64,000 bases of DNA from Siphonodentalium dalli (GCA_032622095.1 CP136066.1:102879319-102943318), one strand, 5' to 3'; numbered from the stretch's first letter, positions 1 through 10,249 are shown. Notes: generated from the sequence alone by a model not told the origin. Made by a program: numbers and translations.

Positions 1-1697
1 AAGCACACCTATATCGCTAAATATATACTATATACTATGTTTACATTAAGCAACAATAATTTTAGATGGAATTTTTAAAAACAATTTACTTCTATCAAAA
101 TACATGTATGTCCATTTGTGGTTGCAGATGAATCCCAATCTCACCAATAAATATGCAGTATTTAAAACATGCCTGTGGTAATCTTGTTTGTTCAACTCCC
201 ATCTTGTGGGAAGAAGTCTTATCTGTTAGAGAGCAATATACATGTAGTAGACTTTCTATATCAGAATTTAAAGTTCCTCTCCCCAGTCAATCAATGATTC
301 ATAGTGTCCATGCATAGTTACTAGTATGGATACAGACAGTATAAATATGACTGCATGTCTACCATATCAACACCCTTCTGGGATGGGCACTATTTAAAAA
401 CAGCATATGGAATTATTTACTGGTTTGTATGGGTGTATAAAACTTACAAGCATGCAATGCCAGTGTGCATAAGGAACTTCAAAGTTGGGGGCAATTTGAA
501 TCAGCGCTGATGTGTGGTACCTCAGTCAAGGTGTGGCCTGTGGTACCGGTACCATTTTCAATGTGGTGAGGGTCTTTATATTTCAATGCAATCGAGGGAC
601 ATTTACACCCTGTGCAATGTGACTGAGGCGCATGTGAGATATCCTGCCAGTGGAGGTGTGTCTTAGGTCCTGAGGTGTATGACCAAATATATAAGTGAGG
701 TTTGAATTAATATCATACAAGTTATGTTATTATAAAGTCATAGAAAAGCCCTATTATGGTGTTCATCTTGGGCCTGTTGATATGTCAATATTGTGCTCTG
801 AGGAAGATGTGCCACCACAATCTAAACTGAGAGAATAATTACAAGAGAACTGCATAGTTGAGTGCTTGGGAGGCATTTGTTTGTCCACATGACAATACTT
901 ATCATATTATTGTGCTACATTAACTGTTTTCTTACAATATACATGGACAGCATTAACACAAGTATAAAGAGTAAGCATTAATGCACTTAACTGTTCGGGG
1001 AAAAAATAAAAAAATATTACCAAAAAAAAAAAATCCCTACCTACCTACTAGTACCTGGATTTTTTGGCATAGTAATACGAAACAAATATTTTATTTTTTT
1101 CGGCCTAATCGTGCTTGTTCCGTACCGCAAGCATTTGCTCATTTCTCGGGATACCAAACGCCACATAGAAATAGGGCATGCGAATATGCTTGACATGGGC
1201 ATCTTTTGACATATAGTTTGCACCACAACATATATGTGTGCGATATTAATATATACATATGTGTTTTATTATAAATGAAGTAAATGATGGGAATATATAT
1301 ATATAACAACATGACATTTATTGTCAGGTATTATTTATTTCCATCTTTCACTTCAATTAACTCACATTTTATTAATATTGAACATGTATACAACATAGCA
1401 ATGAGTTGAATTGAATCAACTTTACTTGGTTCATCTATGCCGAGCTGGAAATAAATAATAAATAATAAATACCTCCCCCCGCCCCAATTTTCAAAAAACT
1501 TCCGATGATCATCTAGGAATATATTTATTATGGCCTAATGTGTCTTCATATGAGAATGTCCCGGTCAAGTTTGAATTTGGGTCCCGTTGTTAAATTTCTG
1601 ATGGAGTTATCCCTCTTTTTGATTTAGAATTTGGGAACCTACTTTTTTCTGGGGATGTGTGGACAAGTTGCCTTATATAATGAAAGCCAAATCATTC
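1..1697. other. Flank or intron with no gene seen
   Basis: AT-rich DNA without a convincing exon, and only short open frames. A likely PIF/Harbinger-type element end lies at about 1075-1105, with a T-run then GGCC followed by TAA. The exon that must precede 2183, donating two bases of a codon, was not found here. Confidence 0.4.
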
Positions 1698-1790
1698 CTC
1701 GAAATTGGCAATGGCAACAGGCAACTTGTGGAATCTAACATGCTACAGCATTAATTTTCCTGAGACATTTTTCCGAATTTCAAGGGCTGC
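1698..1790 (+). repeat. Dispersed relative of the satellite unit
   Basis: This stretch matches the 3' part of the unit of the large array at 41193-64000. Shared landmarks in order are CTCGAAATTG, ATGGCAAC, TGTGGAATCTA, CAGCATTAA, GACATTTTTCC and AAGGGCTG, with small indels. It lies about 39 kb away from the array, so the array sequence is not unique to the array. Confidence 0.65.
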
Positions 1791-1867
1791 CAACTACTAA
1801 GGATCGCATGTTTAGTATTTTTAATAAATAACATACACCAGGTACTTGTGTTTATATTTGCCTTTAA

Positions 1868-2130
1868 CCCTTTCATGACTGTAGCTTCCTGAAATTTGGC
1901 GAAAACCCTGTGCCAATGCATTCTCTTGTATATGTGAGTCTCCTATACGGAGCCTCGTATATATAAGAGAATATATTGGCCTAACAATATTTTAAAACCT
2001 TGACCTGGTAAGCCATTGCAGTCTCATATATATGGGAGGCCCCCCCATGGGAGACTCACTTATATATAAGGGAATGCACCTGGTACATGATCTTCAATGC
2101 TGCACCAGTTCAGCTCCCGACATGAAATGG
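1868..2130. mobile_element. piggyBac-type MITE, family A, copy 1
   Basis: TTAA at 1864-1867 and 2131-2134 flank 263 bp. The ends are CCCTTTCATGAC at the left and a decayed inverse, GACATGAAATGG, at the right. TTAA duplication and CCC/GGG ends are the piggyBac hallmark. No transposase is present. The inside contains several palindromic segments built on TATATAAGAGAAT. The second copy is at 27424-27678. Confidence 0.8.
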
Positions 2131-2182
2131 TTAAAAAGATTGATGGTTTGCAAGAAATGCAATTAAAATGTCTTTGTTTCAG

Positions 2183-2291
2183 TGAACTTGATGAGAAAGA
2201 CAAGCCGAAGTGTAATCTCTGTGAGAGGCGATTTAAAAGCATTCCAGCTCTAAATGGTCATATGAGGCTTCATGGCGGATACTTTAAAAAG
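2183..2291 (+). CDS. TRERF1-like: Exon 1 (visible): C2H2 zinc finger
   Basis: The acceptor TCTTTGTTTCAG precedes 2183 and the donor GTAAGC follows 2291. The exon starts with the last base of a codon and then encodes 36 residues. They include one C2H2 finger, C-X2-C-X12-H-X3-H, with the sequence RFKSIPALNGHMRLH followed by GGYFKK. The PALNGHMRLHGGYFKK segment is, to my knowledge, characteristic of TRERF1/ZNF541-type fingers. An ATG at 2097 is open in the same frame, but the strong acceptor inside that frame makes an internal exon more likely than a start exon. The preceding exon was not found in 1-2182. Confidence 0.85.
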
Positions 2292-2299
2292 GTAAGCTC

Positions 2300-2334
2300 A
2301 AAGTATTCCAGCTCTAAATTGTCACATGAGGCCT
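2300..2334 (+). repeat. Intronic partial copy of the zinc-finger exon
   Basis: AGTATTCCAGCTCTAAAT, then a near match continuing through ATGAGGC, repeats the exon-1 sequence at about 2236-2269 with only a few mismatches. The copy lies just downstream of the exon-1 donor, 64 bp from its source. It would encode the finger helix region (IPALN) but is outside the spliced exon. Confidence 0.75.
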
Positions 2335-2640
2335 TTATTATACCCCCACTGAATTGACTGCGTCCATCCGTGTTTATCTGTCTGGATATATATCTCAGCC
2401 TAGGTTTATTGTATTTGAATGAAATTTGGTATTGAGGTTTGCCATCATGACTGCTTTCAAAAGAGGGGTAAATGACGTTCACATTTACTGTTCTATAGTT
2501 ATCCTTCTTTATTTATCTGGAAATAAAGGGTTTTTTTTGTCCATCCATGCAGACAACTCAGCCATGGGTTATCAGATCTGAATTAAATTTGGTATGCAGG
2601 TTCACCATATATTTAGGACAAATAATTTGAATATAATAAT
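2335..2640. repeat. Remnant of a pearl/Helentron-like element
   Basis: The stretch starts ATTATACCCCC like the element at 40236 and contains the recurring phrases CTGGATATATATCTCAGCC, GAATGAAATTTGGTAT and TTATCTGGAAATAAAGG seen in other copies in this window. There is no coding content. Confidence 0.5.
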
Positions 2641-2899
2641 TTTAACTACTAGCTATGACATAACAGCCTTTCCTGGCTAATAATTTTTAACACAGCTGTT
2701 TTTAAACGGACATGGCTCATTCAAGCTTAAACATTTTGTCTACGTAATTTTGGAAGGAAATATAAGATAGATTGACAAATACACAAAATATCAACATACT
2801 AGTAATGGCTACATATGCTCTGAAAAATACTGTCAATGGCCATAGCCATTTTCCAGCTGTTTTCAATTTTTCTCACAGAAGCTCATCATTTCTACCATA

Positions 2900-3466
2900 T
2901 CAGGGATAGACTAGCATGGAATCCTCTATTCTGTTAAATATTTTGCACATGGCTGCAAACACTGTGTTTAAAGTTGTATTTGTTATGACTTCAATACATC
3001 TTTCTTGGACATATGATGTTCGTAGAAAGGTAGTTAAAGTATTTATCGACCTATTGCGATACCGGAAAAATTCAAAAGCAGATATTATTAAGTGTATTTT
3101 GGAGCTCAAGCTGCCATGTGGCTTTAAGATCACCACTACTGTGTGCAGTACAGTTCTTTCCTTGCACATTCCAAAAGAACATTAATAGCTTATTTATGGC
3201 ATATATCGATCTCTGTTGTAAACATCATGTTTTTCCATGTTTTATGCATTAAACCAATAAATTACACTATATTCTAATAGTATCTACTTAGTTTTATTAT
3301 TTTATAGTCAATACAAACAAGGAGAAGTCTTGGGGCGCATTCATATTTATTTTGAGCAAAGTTGAAAATAAAATGAAAAAATTAAATTAAATGAAAAGCC
3401 ACCCCCTTTCCCACCCCTATTTTTTTCTTGCATGTCACCAGAAACACATATTATTTTTTTTTGGCC
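2900..3466. other. Intron DNA with a solo PIF/Harbinger-type end
   Basis: At 3440-3466 the sequence GAAACACATATTATTTTT runs into TTTGGCC followed by TTA. It resembles the ends of the elements at 15850-16759 and 19201-20356. The matching left end was not found. The open frames on both strands at 2900-3185 look like chance. Confidence 0.35.
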
Positions 3467-3684
3467 TTATAAACCAGAAAAATATGTATGATAGTTAGCA
3501 ATGATGTGTGGAAAACTACTGCAGCCCTCTTAATTCAGATTTGTATGGCTTCGGCAATTTGCTACGGCAACCCTTTGCCATGGCCCAGTTTGCTTCAGCA
3601 TTGCTGCCTGCCATAGCCAATTATGAGGGCTGTACTGTTACCAATAAAACTATAAAAAAAGTAAAAACTTTAATGCTATTGCAG

Positions 3685-4182
3685 GATGAGGAAGGTAAAA
3701 AGGGTAAGAAGATTGCTGGTGGCGGAAAGCCTGTATCTGGTAAACCTCTCTCTGGTAAGCCACTATCTGGTAAGCCACTATCTGGTAAGCCTCTATCCGG
3801 TAAGCCTGTGTCTGGTAAGCCTCTATCTGGTAAGCCTGTGTCTGGTAAACATGTAGGAGCCAAACATATCGGTGAGAAGCACATCGATGGATCAGAAGCG
3901 ATTGTGACATCTGTGTCAGACAACAACCATTCCAGCCTAGCACATTTCTTCGGAGATTCAGCTGTCGGAAGTCCTGGTCCAGGGGAAGCTGCTCAGTCTC
4001 AAACAGTTCACATTCTGGATAAAGATCCTCAAGAGGGCGCCCCTCAGTTACAAACTGTGCAGATACTGAGAAATGTGCAGCTTTTAGGAGGGGACATAAC
4101 TCAGCAAGGTGCGCCTGACAACCAATCAGTACACTTGTTACAGCAACATCCTATACAGCCATCTCAGGATATATCTCAACAG
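3685..4182 (+). CDS. TRERF1-like: Exon 2: Lys/Gly linker with GKPLS pentapeptide tract
   Basis: The acceptor ATGCTATTGCAG precedes 3685 and the donor GTTAGT follows 4182. The exon is 498 nt (166 codons), phase 0 at both ends. It begins DEEGKKGKKIAGGG and runs into eight GKP(V/L)S pentapeptides plus three decayed ones (GKHVG, AKHIG, EKHID). An acidic and glutamine-containing stretch follows, with loosely repeated Q-x-VHIL/VQIL motifs, ending in SQDISQQ. No folded domain is recognised, so it reads as a disordered linker between the finger and the Gln-rich segment. The frame is open upstream to 3508, but the splice site fits the neighbouring phases. Confidence 0.8.
3724..3888 (+). repeat. Coding 15-bp minisatellite (GKPLS pentapeptide)
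   Basis: Eight in-frame 15-bp units (GKPVS or GKPLS) at 3724-3843 are followed by three decayed units. They lie inside exon 2. The unit is a multiple of three, so copy-number changes would keep the frame. Variation between units is mostly at the fourth residue (Val/Leu) and in synonymous positions. Confidence 0.9.
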
Positions 4183-4221
4183 GTTAGTTTAGTTTGCTTT
4201 GATGCCATTGGCAGATCTTAA

Positions 4222-4440
4222 CTCTTCCTATACTAAATGGATTCCCCCACTCCTTTATAAAAGAATACATCGGAATTGTCTGTTGGTCATCTGGAGGGAT
4301 TTTCAGGCAAAATAAGCAGATGACAGATAATACAAGTACAAAATGAGTCCTATTTATTGGTGGAAATGTTCGGATTATTATCGATTTTAACATTTCCTAA
4401 GGGAACACTACGTGCCAATTAATATTTAGTGTAGAAAGGG
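4222..4440. mobile_element. piggyBac-type MITE, family B, copy 1
   Basis: TTAA at 4218-4221 and 4441-4444 flank 219 bp. The left end CTCTTCCTATACTAAAT pairs with the right end ATTTAGTGTAGAAAGGG. There is no coding content. Relatives lie at 9273-9712 and, partially, near 28536-28606. Confidence 0.75.
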
Positions 4441-4444
4441 TTAA

Positions 4445-5125
4445 AGGGACTCTAGTTCTTTGCAGTGGGTAAACAGGGCTTATATTTAGGTGAGAATCAA
4501 AATCTAGATTCTCGTAAATATTCTCGCAAATTACCCTGGATTCTCGTGAAAAAGTATGTATGGATTCTCACAAAATCAGATGAAATATATGCCCTGGTAA
4601 ATGTGCAAAAAATATAAAAGTCTGTAAAAACATTACTAAGAGCATGACGATATAGATAACCATTGTTCTCATATGCATTGTTGATTTTTATCCGATTACG
4701 AAATTTTATGTGTTGAAACCATTGTAATATAAACAAAACTGTGACGGTGATCTGTCAACAAACATCGTTGATGGTGCAGTAAGTTAAATATTTTAGTCCC
4801 ATGTCAAAAAACATTACTAATCGTGTAGTAAGTTAAATATTTTAGTCTGAATATGATTTTCAGAATATTTTTCATTGTTTTGACCTTTTCCAATGTTTAC
4901 TGTCAAGTTTTGATTAAACTTTGGTATCTTTTAATATATTGGACTTTTATTGGTAATTCCAAGTGATGATGGTTTTGCTATGCGAAATTTAATAATTGGA
5001 GAGTTATTAATAATGAAATTAGAACAAAGTAAATCTATTTCTGTCATCTGCAGTGACAATCCAGGGATAATTTGAGGACACCTGTTTATATGCCAAAGGC
5101 ATATCCATAGGCCTATGCCAGGGGG
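4445..5125. other. Intron DNA, nothing recognised
   Basis: AT-rich. It contains several GATTCTCG-type short repeats near 4500-4570 but no exon, element end or RNA gene that I can support. Confidence 0.3.
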
Positions 5126-5540
5126 GGGTGGATATGGGAAGGGGTGACCTTGACATTCATATTTTACGTTCTAGAGTTATCCTTCATTGTTTATCTGGAA
5201 ATTTGAGTTCTTTGTCTGTCCACACATATAACAACCACAGGTTGTTAGATCTGCTATGGAGGTTAGCCATCACGACTGCTTTCAAAAGAGAACCAATAAC
5301 CTTGTTTGAATTTTTGCTTCAGTTACGGCACTTTGTTTGTCAATTGCATGATTTTTTTTAGGGTCCGGCTTGATTGCTCCCTCAAATATGAACATTGAAA
5401 TAATTTTTGGTATACATGTTGTTTGCCACACTCTCTAATTAGTGTGAAAATCAGGTTTATCCTTTATTTTTTGCCTGAGTTATGGCCCCTTAGTTTGTCT
5501 ATTTTTTTTCCATCCCGCTCTTCTGTTGATGTTTTTTAAC
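5126..5540. repeat. Remnant of a pearl/Helentron-like element
   Basis: Phrases such as CTAGAGTTATCCTTCATTG, TTATCTGGAAATTTGAG and GAGTTATGGCCCC-type endings match the core repeats of the better preserved elements in this window. Degenerate, no coding content. Confidence 0.45.
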
Positions 5541-5846
5541 AATTAGATGGTTAAATGTAGTGTATGTGTGTCTCATTATTATAAATGAAACTTGACATGT
5601 CTCTATTAAGGGAAATTAATGTTGAGAAACTACATACTTGATATTTGTTAGCATGTGATGAGTTTTGGTTACCCGGTACAAAATCATGATGGACATTGCA
5701 GCCCTAATTCCCATGGGCATAGCCTAGGTATTGCAGTGTAAAGTCTCTTCACTACGATATAGTGAGACAATTGACACTGACCCCTGGGTTCATGTCAACT
5801 GGTCTTGTAACTGCTCTAAAGAACGATTATATATATTTTTTTTCAG

Positions 5847-5981
5847 GTTGAAATAATTGAGCGGTGTTCTCCGAAGCTTCAACAGAATCAGCTGAGTCAG
5901 CAAGCCCATATTACGATCCTGGATCAGTTACAACAACAGCAGCAGAGCATTCACTCCCTGCAGGAACAACTTCAACTACAG
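5847..5981 (+). CDS. TRERF1-like: Exon 3: Gln-rich segment
   Basis: A long T-run ending in CAG precedes 5847 and the donor GTACAT follows 5981. The exon is 135 nt, 45 codons, phase 0 at both ends. The peptide runs from VEIIERCSPKLQQNQLSQ to LQEQLQLQ and is rich in Gln and Leu, consistent with a coiled coil continuing into exon 4. It lies too close to the AG-rich Gln codons for the border to be certain, but reading phase and open frame agree. Confidence 0.75.
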
Positions 5982-6644
5982 GTACATTAGTGACGTTACC
6001 AAGGCTGTGCTGCGGTGAACGTTAGACCAGCATAATGTGTGTTTTGGACAAAACAAATCACAATTATAGAAGTAACATTTTACAATATAAATACCAATTT
6101 AAAATGCTAAATAGTTTGCCCCCCCCCCTGCGAGCTTTCACTGAGTTTCAGAACACAGTAAATATGAAAGCTTCTCTGGCAACAGGTTGCAAACGTGGCG
6201 CCGGCTTCAGTAATTTTTATTGTTGGAAATAAAAGTTACCTTGGCAGGTTTATAGCGTGAAAATCTTCATAAAATCAACAAAAATTGTCAAATAACTTGG
6301 GAGATACCTACCTTATAATCTCAGCTTTCTACACATACCAATATTGTTATAGTTTTTTATTGTAAAAAATGTCCTTCATGTGGTGCGAAACAAAAAGTAA
6401 CAAATAAGTCTTTTTTACGGCCGGTTTCAGTCAGTTTGAATGCTGACATAAAAGACATAAATGACCAGTTTGTTGGGTAAAGGGCTAAAGGCAGAATAAA
6501 GTGGTTTATTCCTGATGCTGGGCATGACATTTGTGGCGAACGGAAAAGTTATGGTGACCTGTCAACAGGTCCCTTTAAATTACCATGGTGATCAAATCAC
6601 AGCATTGTCCAGAATTGAGTACATCAGGCGAGGGGTCTGGGACC

Positions 6645-6880
6645 CAAGCCTTAGTCTAGTGTGCCTGTCATTTGCAGAATGAGGTCCCCAGATGGTGAAT
6701 TTAGTGACGCTATCCCACATAGCGGGCTAGCATCACCAAATTTACCCTCTGGGGACTCATTCAGCATGGCCTCATCTGCTATGGGAGACAGACACAGATT
6801 GAAGTTCCCAGATGGTGAATATTGTGATGTACACCCATTGGGAACATATGTATTTTATCTTCTGCAAATTAGGTGATATA
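6645..6880. repeat. Decayed copy of the two-scale palindrome (see 21653-21906)
   Basis: The sequence from CTGTCATTTGCAGAATGAGG through CCCACATAGCGGGCTAGCAT matches the palindromic element at 21653-21906. The first half (6674-6763) is well kept. The second half (about 6790-6875) has decayed. Confidence 0.75.
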
Positions 6881-6920
6881 GAAACTTCCCAGAAGAGAAA
6901 AAGTAACTAAACCAATGTTA

Positions 6921-6985
6921 GGCCACATTAACTTAATTATATGTTTCTCAGGCACCGCCGCCCCCTTAAAAATCCGCCGCTGGGA
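6921..6985. mobile_element. Solo PIF/Harbinger-type terminus, GC-rich subtype
   Basis: GGCCACATTAACTTAATTAT, preceded by TTA, runs into GTTTCTCAGGCACCGCCGCC. An inverted relative ends at 10951, on the other side of exon 4. No complete element could be delimited in this intron. Confidence 0.5.
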
Positions 6986-7170
6986 GCTTTTTATTCAACA
7001 ATGAAAATAAAAAGTATATAAAGTACCCGCCGCCTGCTATAAATGTGCACCGCGTGTTCCGTTTATATCATGTGTGTAACTGCAGTAAGCCGGTCATTGG
7101 GTAACAGGGATAACTCTACTTCCAACTACTCCGAACGCACCACCTCAAAAACATGGGTTAGCGATGATCA

Positions 7171-7454
7171 CAATACGATAGGGGAACACCGTGTGCGTAA
7201 CGTAACCATCACAAGTATAACGTACTCTGATAACAACTTATCGCCAAATTCATGCTTCAAACATTTTAAACATGTCATCTTCGGCTTCTTTTATTTTATT
7301 TTTATGAAAATGAATAATAAATGGGGTGATAAATATGTATATAACGACAAATAGAATCAAATTAGCCATTTTCCCGTGAAACTTAGGACAGGCAAGCTAG
7401 GTACAAAAATTGGTGAAATATGAGTACGAACGTCAGTGTTCCCCTACCGTATTG
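7171..7454. mobile_element. Small inverted-repeat element, possibly Tc1/mariner-like
   Basis: CAATACGATAGGGGAACAC at 7171-7189 and GTGTTCCCCTACCGTATTG at 7436-7454 are near-perfect inverse copies. If the internal TA is the target duplication, the element is 7181-7444 with GGGGAACAC ends. An open frame of 103 codons covers part of it but shows no known motif. Confidence 0.45.
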
Positions 7455-7803
7455 CGATAATTGCCAACCAAAAACTTGGCGCTGCTAAATATTTGCGTGA
7501 TTGAAAATGGACATGTATTGATTCCATGGAGGATAATCAACATAGACACTTCCGACACAACACAATTTTATGAAGGATAATTCTGTTCATTGTGAATGTA
7601 ATGAGAGTTCCGTAAATGTCAGTGTTTCCAAACGAAAGAGGGATGAGTTTGACCGTGTATCGATGGAGCTGCATGCGGCTGAAGTTGCGAACATATTTGG
7701 CCGCTTCTTCCAAATAAATATACGAAAAACCAATAGCACAGTAGTACAGATGGATTACCTGCATCTTCAATTCACTTTTTATTTTACATTAAAATTTCAA
7801 TAA

Positions 7804-8850
7804 AAATCAAAACAGCCAGTCATATTTTAATTTACCCCCAAAATTCAAGGGTTTTCAATCTGCAAACATGAAAGTTTGTAAACTACAAGTTCTTCTCGTT
7901 CCTACAGGAAGCTCAATATGATGTCGAATATATCTCCATGCTGTATATTAAAAACTAGTTTTAAATTCTACTACATGCAGTACATGTATGGCAAATTTAT
8001 ATTAATAAGATTGACTGAACTGAATATTTTAAATATCACTTAAAGGGGTACTGTACGCCAATTTCAATAAATTCTTGGTAACAATTGCGATCTAATATCA
8101 TTATTATATTTTAAAATAATGTATTTGAGTCGACGATGTCTACTGAAAATGTTCCGGTTAACAGGCTATCATAAAAGTCAAATTGAATTATTTAATATAA
8201 ATGAATTTATGGCTGGAGTCATAAAATGGCGAATTATGCCATTACGAGTTACCGTTCTTGAAATCTCACATGTTGGGTGTCTTTTATCGACGGCCGTTTA
8301 CGACGAACATTATTGAGTTGCGAACAAAACATGTTACATGCAAAAGGAAGTCCCGCTATAACCAATTTGGAAAAAATGAGAAGAAACAAGATTCATAAAG
8401 CGTCAAGTATTTTTATAGGGGGTGAGATTGTTCGATGGAAGAGATTTGCATCCTGCAACCTGCAACTACGGTATTGAAAGGATTTGAAATATTTAGGTTC
8501 AAAAAATCTTCGCGGGCGAAAAATACCTTACCACGCACAAACGCTCTTTATTTTTCATTCTGATGAAAATTCTGGCACAGATTTTTATACATTGAATGGA
8601 CGGCAGTAAATTCCAAAAGCAGGCCCACATGGGTGGATGTAGTCAGTATATAATTCAAACCAAATAATATTTTTAATTAATGTAAAAAAAAATTATTTCA
8701 ACAAGAGAAAACAACATCACAATAACAAATATTTAAACATGGGCAAACAAACAGTTCAAAGGAGGATGCGACAACAAACCATAATCCTTATTTTATAATC
8801 AATCAAACCACATTTATGGTGCCCTCTTTTGTGTTTTTCAACATCATTCT
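7804..8850. other. Intron DNA, nothing recognised
   Basis: No exon or full element seen. The segment starting AAAGGGGTACTGTACGCC at about 8043 has the look of a transposon end, but no partner end was found. Confidence 0.3.
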
Positions 8851-8853
8851 AAA

Positions 8854-9007
8854 AACGGCAAGTACACCGCGGCCGAACGGCAAGTACACCGCGGACGAAC
8901 GGCAAGTACACCGCGGCCGAACGGCAAGTACACCGCGGCTGAACGGCAATTACACCGCGGCCGAAAGGCAAGTACACCGCGACCGAACGGCAAGTACACC
9001 GCGGCCC
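8854..9007. repeat. GC-rich 22-bp minisatellite, 7 units
   Basis: Seven tandem units of AACGGCAAGTACACCGCGG plus CCG, exactly 154 bp, with a few substitutions. Each unit contains CCGCGG or a close variant. It contrasts sharply with its AT-rich surroundings. A diverged fragment (TTCGGCCG, ACCGCACCGCGG) continues to about 9085. Confidence 0.9.
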
Positions 9008-9272
9008 AACTGCAGTCAGCTTTTAGTTTAGTTTAGTTAGGTTTAGTTGCAGTTCGGCCGTGGTGGCAACGCAAACCGCACCGCGGTTAAGTGGACACTT
9101 ATTTTGTCCAGTGGGGTATACACGTATTATACCACAAATATATCTAAATAAAATCAATATTAATTTAAAGAAGCATTTCCGGACAGCTGTCTTTGACTCA
9201 TATTTATTATTTTTTTAATCTGGAAATTACATAAATCTTTTTAGGAAAAGATGCACCATCTACCATCTTTAA

Positions 9273-9712
9273 CGCTTTGTATACTAGATACTCCGTTGTT
9301 CTGTTAGGAAATGATTTATTGGAACTTATTATCTAGACATTTCCCACCTACTAATAGAAATCCTTCTGCACTTTTATTATCTTTTCATCGTACCGTCGTC
9401 TGATCATTTTATCTCAACATCCCTCCAAATGAGTAATAGACCATTCCAAGGTATGCAGTAATGCCCTGAATAATCGACTCCTTAACCACAGCAGAATTAT
9501 GGGTAATTTTTCAGGATTTAGTCGGAAATATGGCTTGTTGCCATTTATCGGAAAGCTCTCACTGAAAGATTTCCGATGAATGGCAACAAGCCATATTTCC
9601 GACTTAATCCTGAAAAATTACCCATAATTCTGCTGTGGTTAAGGAGTCGATTATTTAGGGCATTACTGTACTTTCATAACTGAATGGGAGAATCTATTTA
9701 GTAAAGAAAGGG
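9273..9712. mobile_element. piggyBac-type MITE, family B, interrupted by a mariner MITE
   Basis: TTAA at 9269-9272 and 9713-9716. The right end TTTACTAAATAGATTCTCCC (read on the minus strand) matches family B at 4222. The interior shares CATCCCTCCA and GACCATTCCAA with the inverse of that copy. A 213-bp palindromic MITE sits inside at 9456-9668. The right end is 14 bp before exon 4. Confidence 0.65.
9456..9668. mobile_element. Palindromic Tc1/mariner-type MITE, copy 1
   Basis: CAGTAATGCCC at the left and GGGCATTACTG followed by TA at the right. The two arms are inverse copies over nearly their whole length, including CACAGCAGAATTATGGGTAA. A TA target duplication and CAGT ends fit Tc1/mariner. 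Other copies are at 34443-34566 (half) and 37834-38045. Confidence 0.8.
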
Positions 9713-9726
9713 TTAACTGCTCACAG

Positions 9727-9927
9727 GTTCAGCAGCTTCGTCAGCAACAGGAGCAGCTGCATCAGAGCAGCATGCAAGTCCAGCAACAGAATGCTGAATC
9801 ATCATTTCAACAACAGGTGCAGAAACAGCAACAACAGCAGATACAGGAACAGCAGATACAACAGCTTCAACAACAGCTGCAACAGCAGATTCAGATCCGC
9901 ATTCATGATCAACAACAACTGGAGCAG
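9727..9927 (+). CDS. TRERF1-like: Exon 4: polyglutamine/coiled-coil segment
   Basis: The acceptor CTGCTCACAG precedes 9727 and the donor GTAAAA follows 9927. The exon is 201 nt, 67 codons, phase 0 at both ends. About half the residues are glutamine, in a pattern such as QQLQQQLQQQIQIRIHDQQQ that suggests an extended coiled coil or a Gln-rich activation or aggregation-prone segment. The donor region is duplicated in tandem 27 nt downstream. Use of the second donor would append VKLKKIPEQ in frame. The acceptor lies only 14 bp after the right end of a piggyBac-type MITE. Confidence 0.75.
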
Positions 9928-9973
9928 GTAAAATTAAAAAAAATACCGGAGCAGGTAAAATTAAAAAAATACC
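9921..9973 (+). repeat. 27-bp tandem duplication of the exon-4 splice donor
   Basis: GGAGCAGGTAAAATTAAAAA, completed to ATACC, occurs twice, at 9921-9947 and 9948-9973, the second one base shorter in the A-run. It produces two GAG-CAG-GTAAAA donors, at 9928 and 9955, 27 nt apart and in frame. Confidence 0.9.
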
Positions 9974-10249
9974 GGTTTATACCAGTGTTCTCAGGCAATT
10001 GTATATGGAAAATTGGATGACGGATGGAGACTTTTTCTAACTATTTGTTTAGATTTCTAGAAGTAATGGATATATCAATAATTTAAGGAATATATCCTTC
10101 AATTTAAAAACAATATAAAATCTTACTTCAAGTGCATTTCAGTTATTAAATATTCAACAGAAACATATCTGAACTTCTACATTTGAAAAAATGTGTAGAT
10201 TGAAATTTTATCTATTTGGAAATTCTGGGTCGATTTTATTAATAAAAAG

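Noticed and set aside
2900..3185. Overlapping 89-codon frames on both strands as an exon
   Set aside because: No family motif, and the exon 1 to exon 2 junction is phase-consistent without it.
8854..9007. Coding sequence over the 22-bp minisatellite (71-codon frame)
   Set aside because: The frame cycles through the repeat because 22 is not a multiple of three. No splice phases or homology support it.
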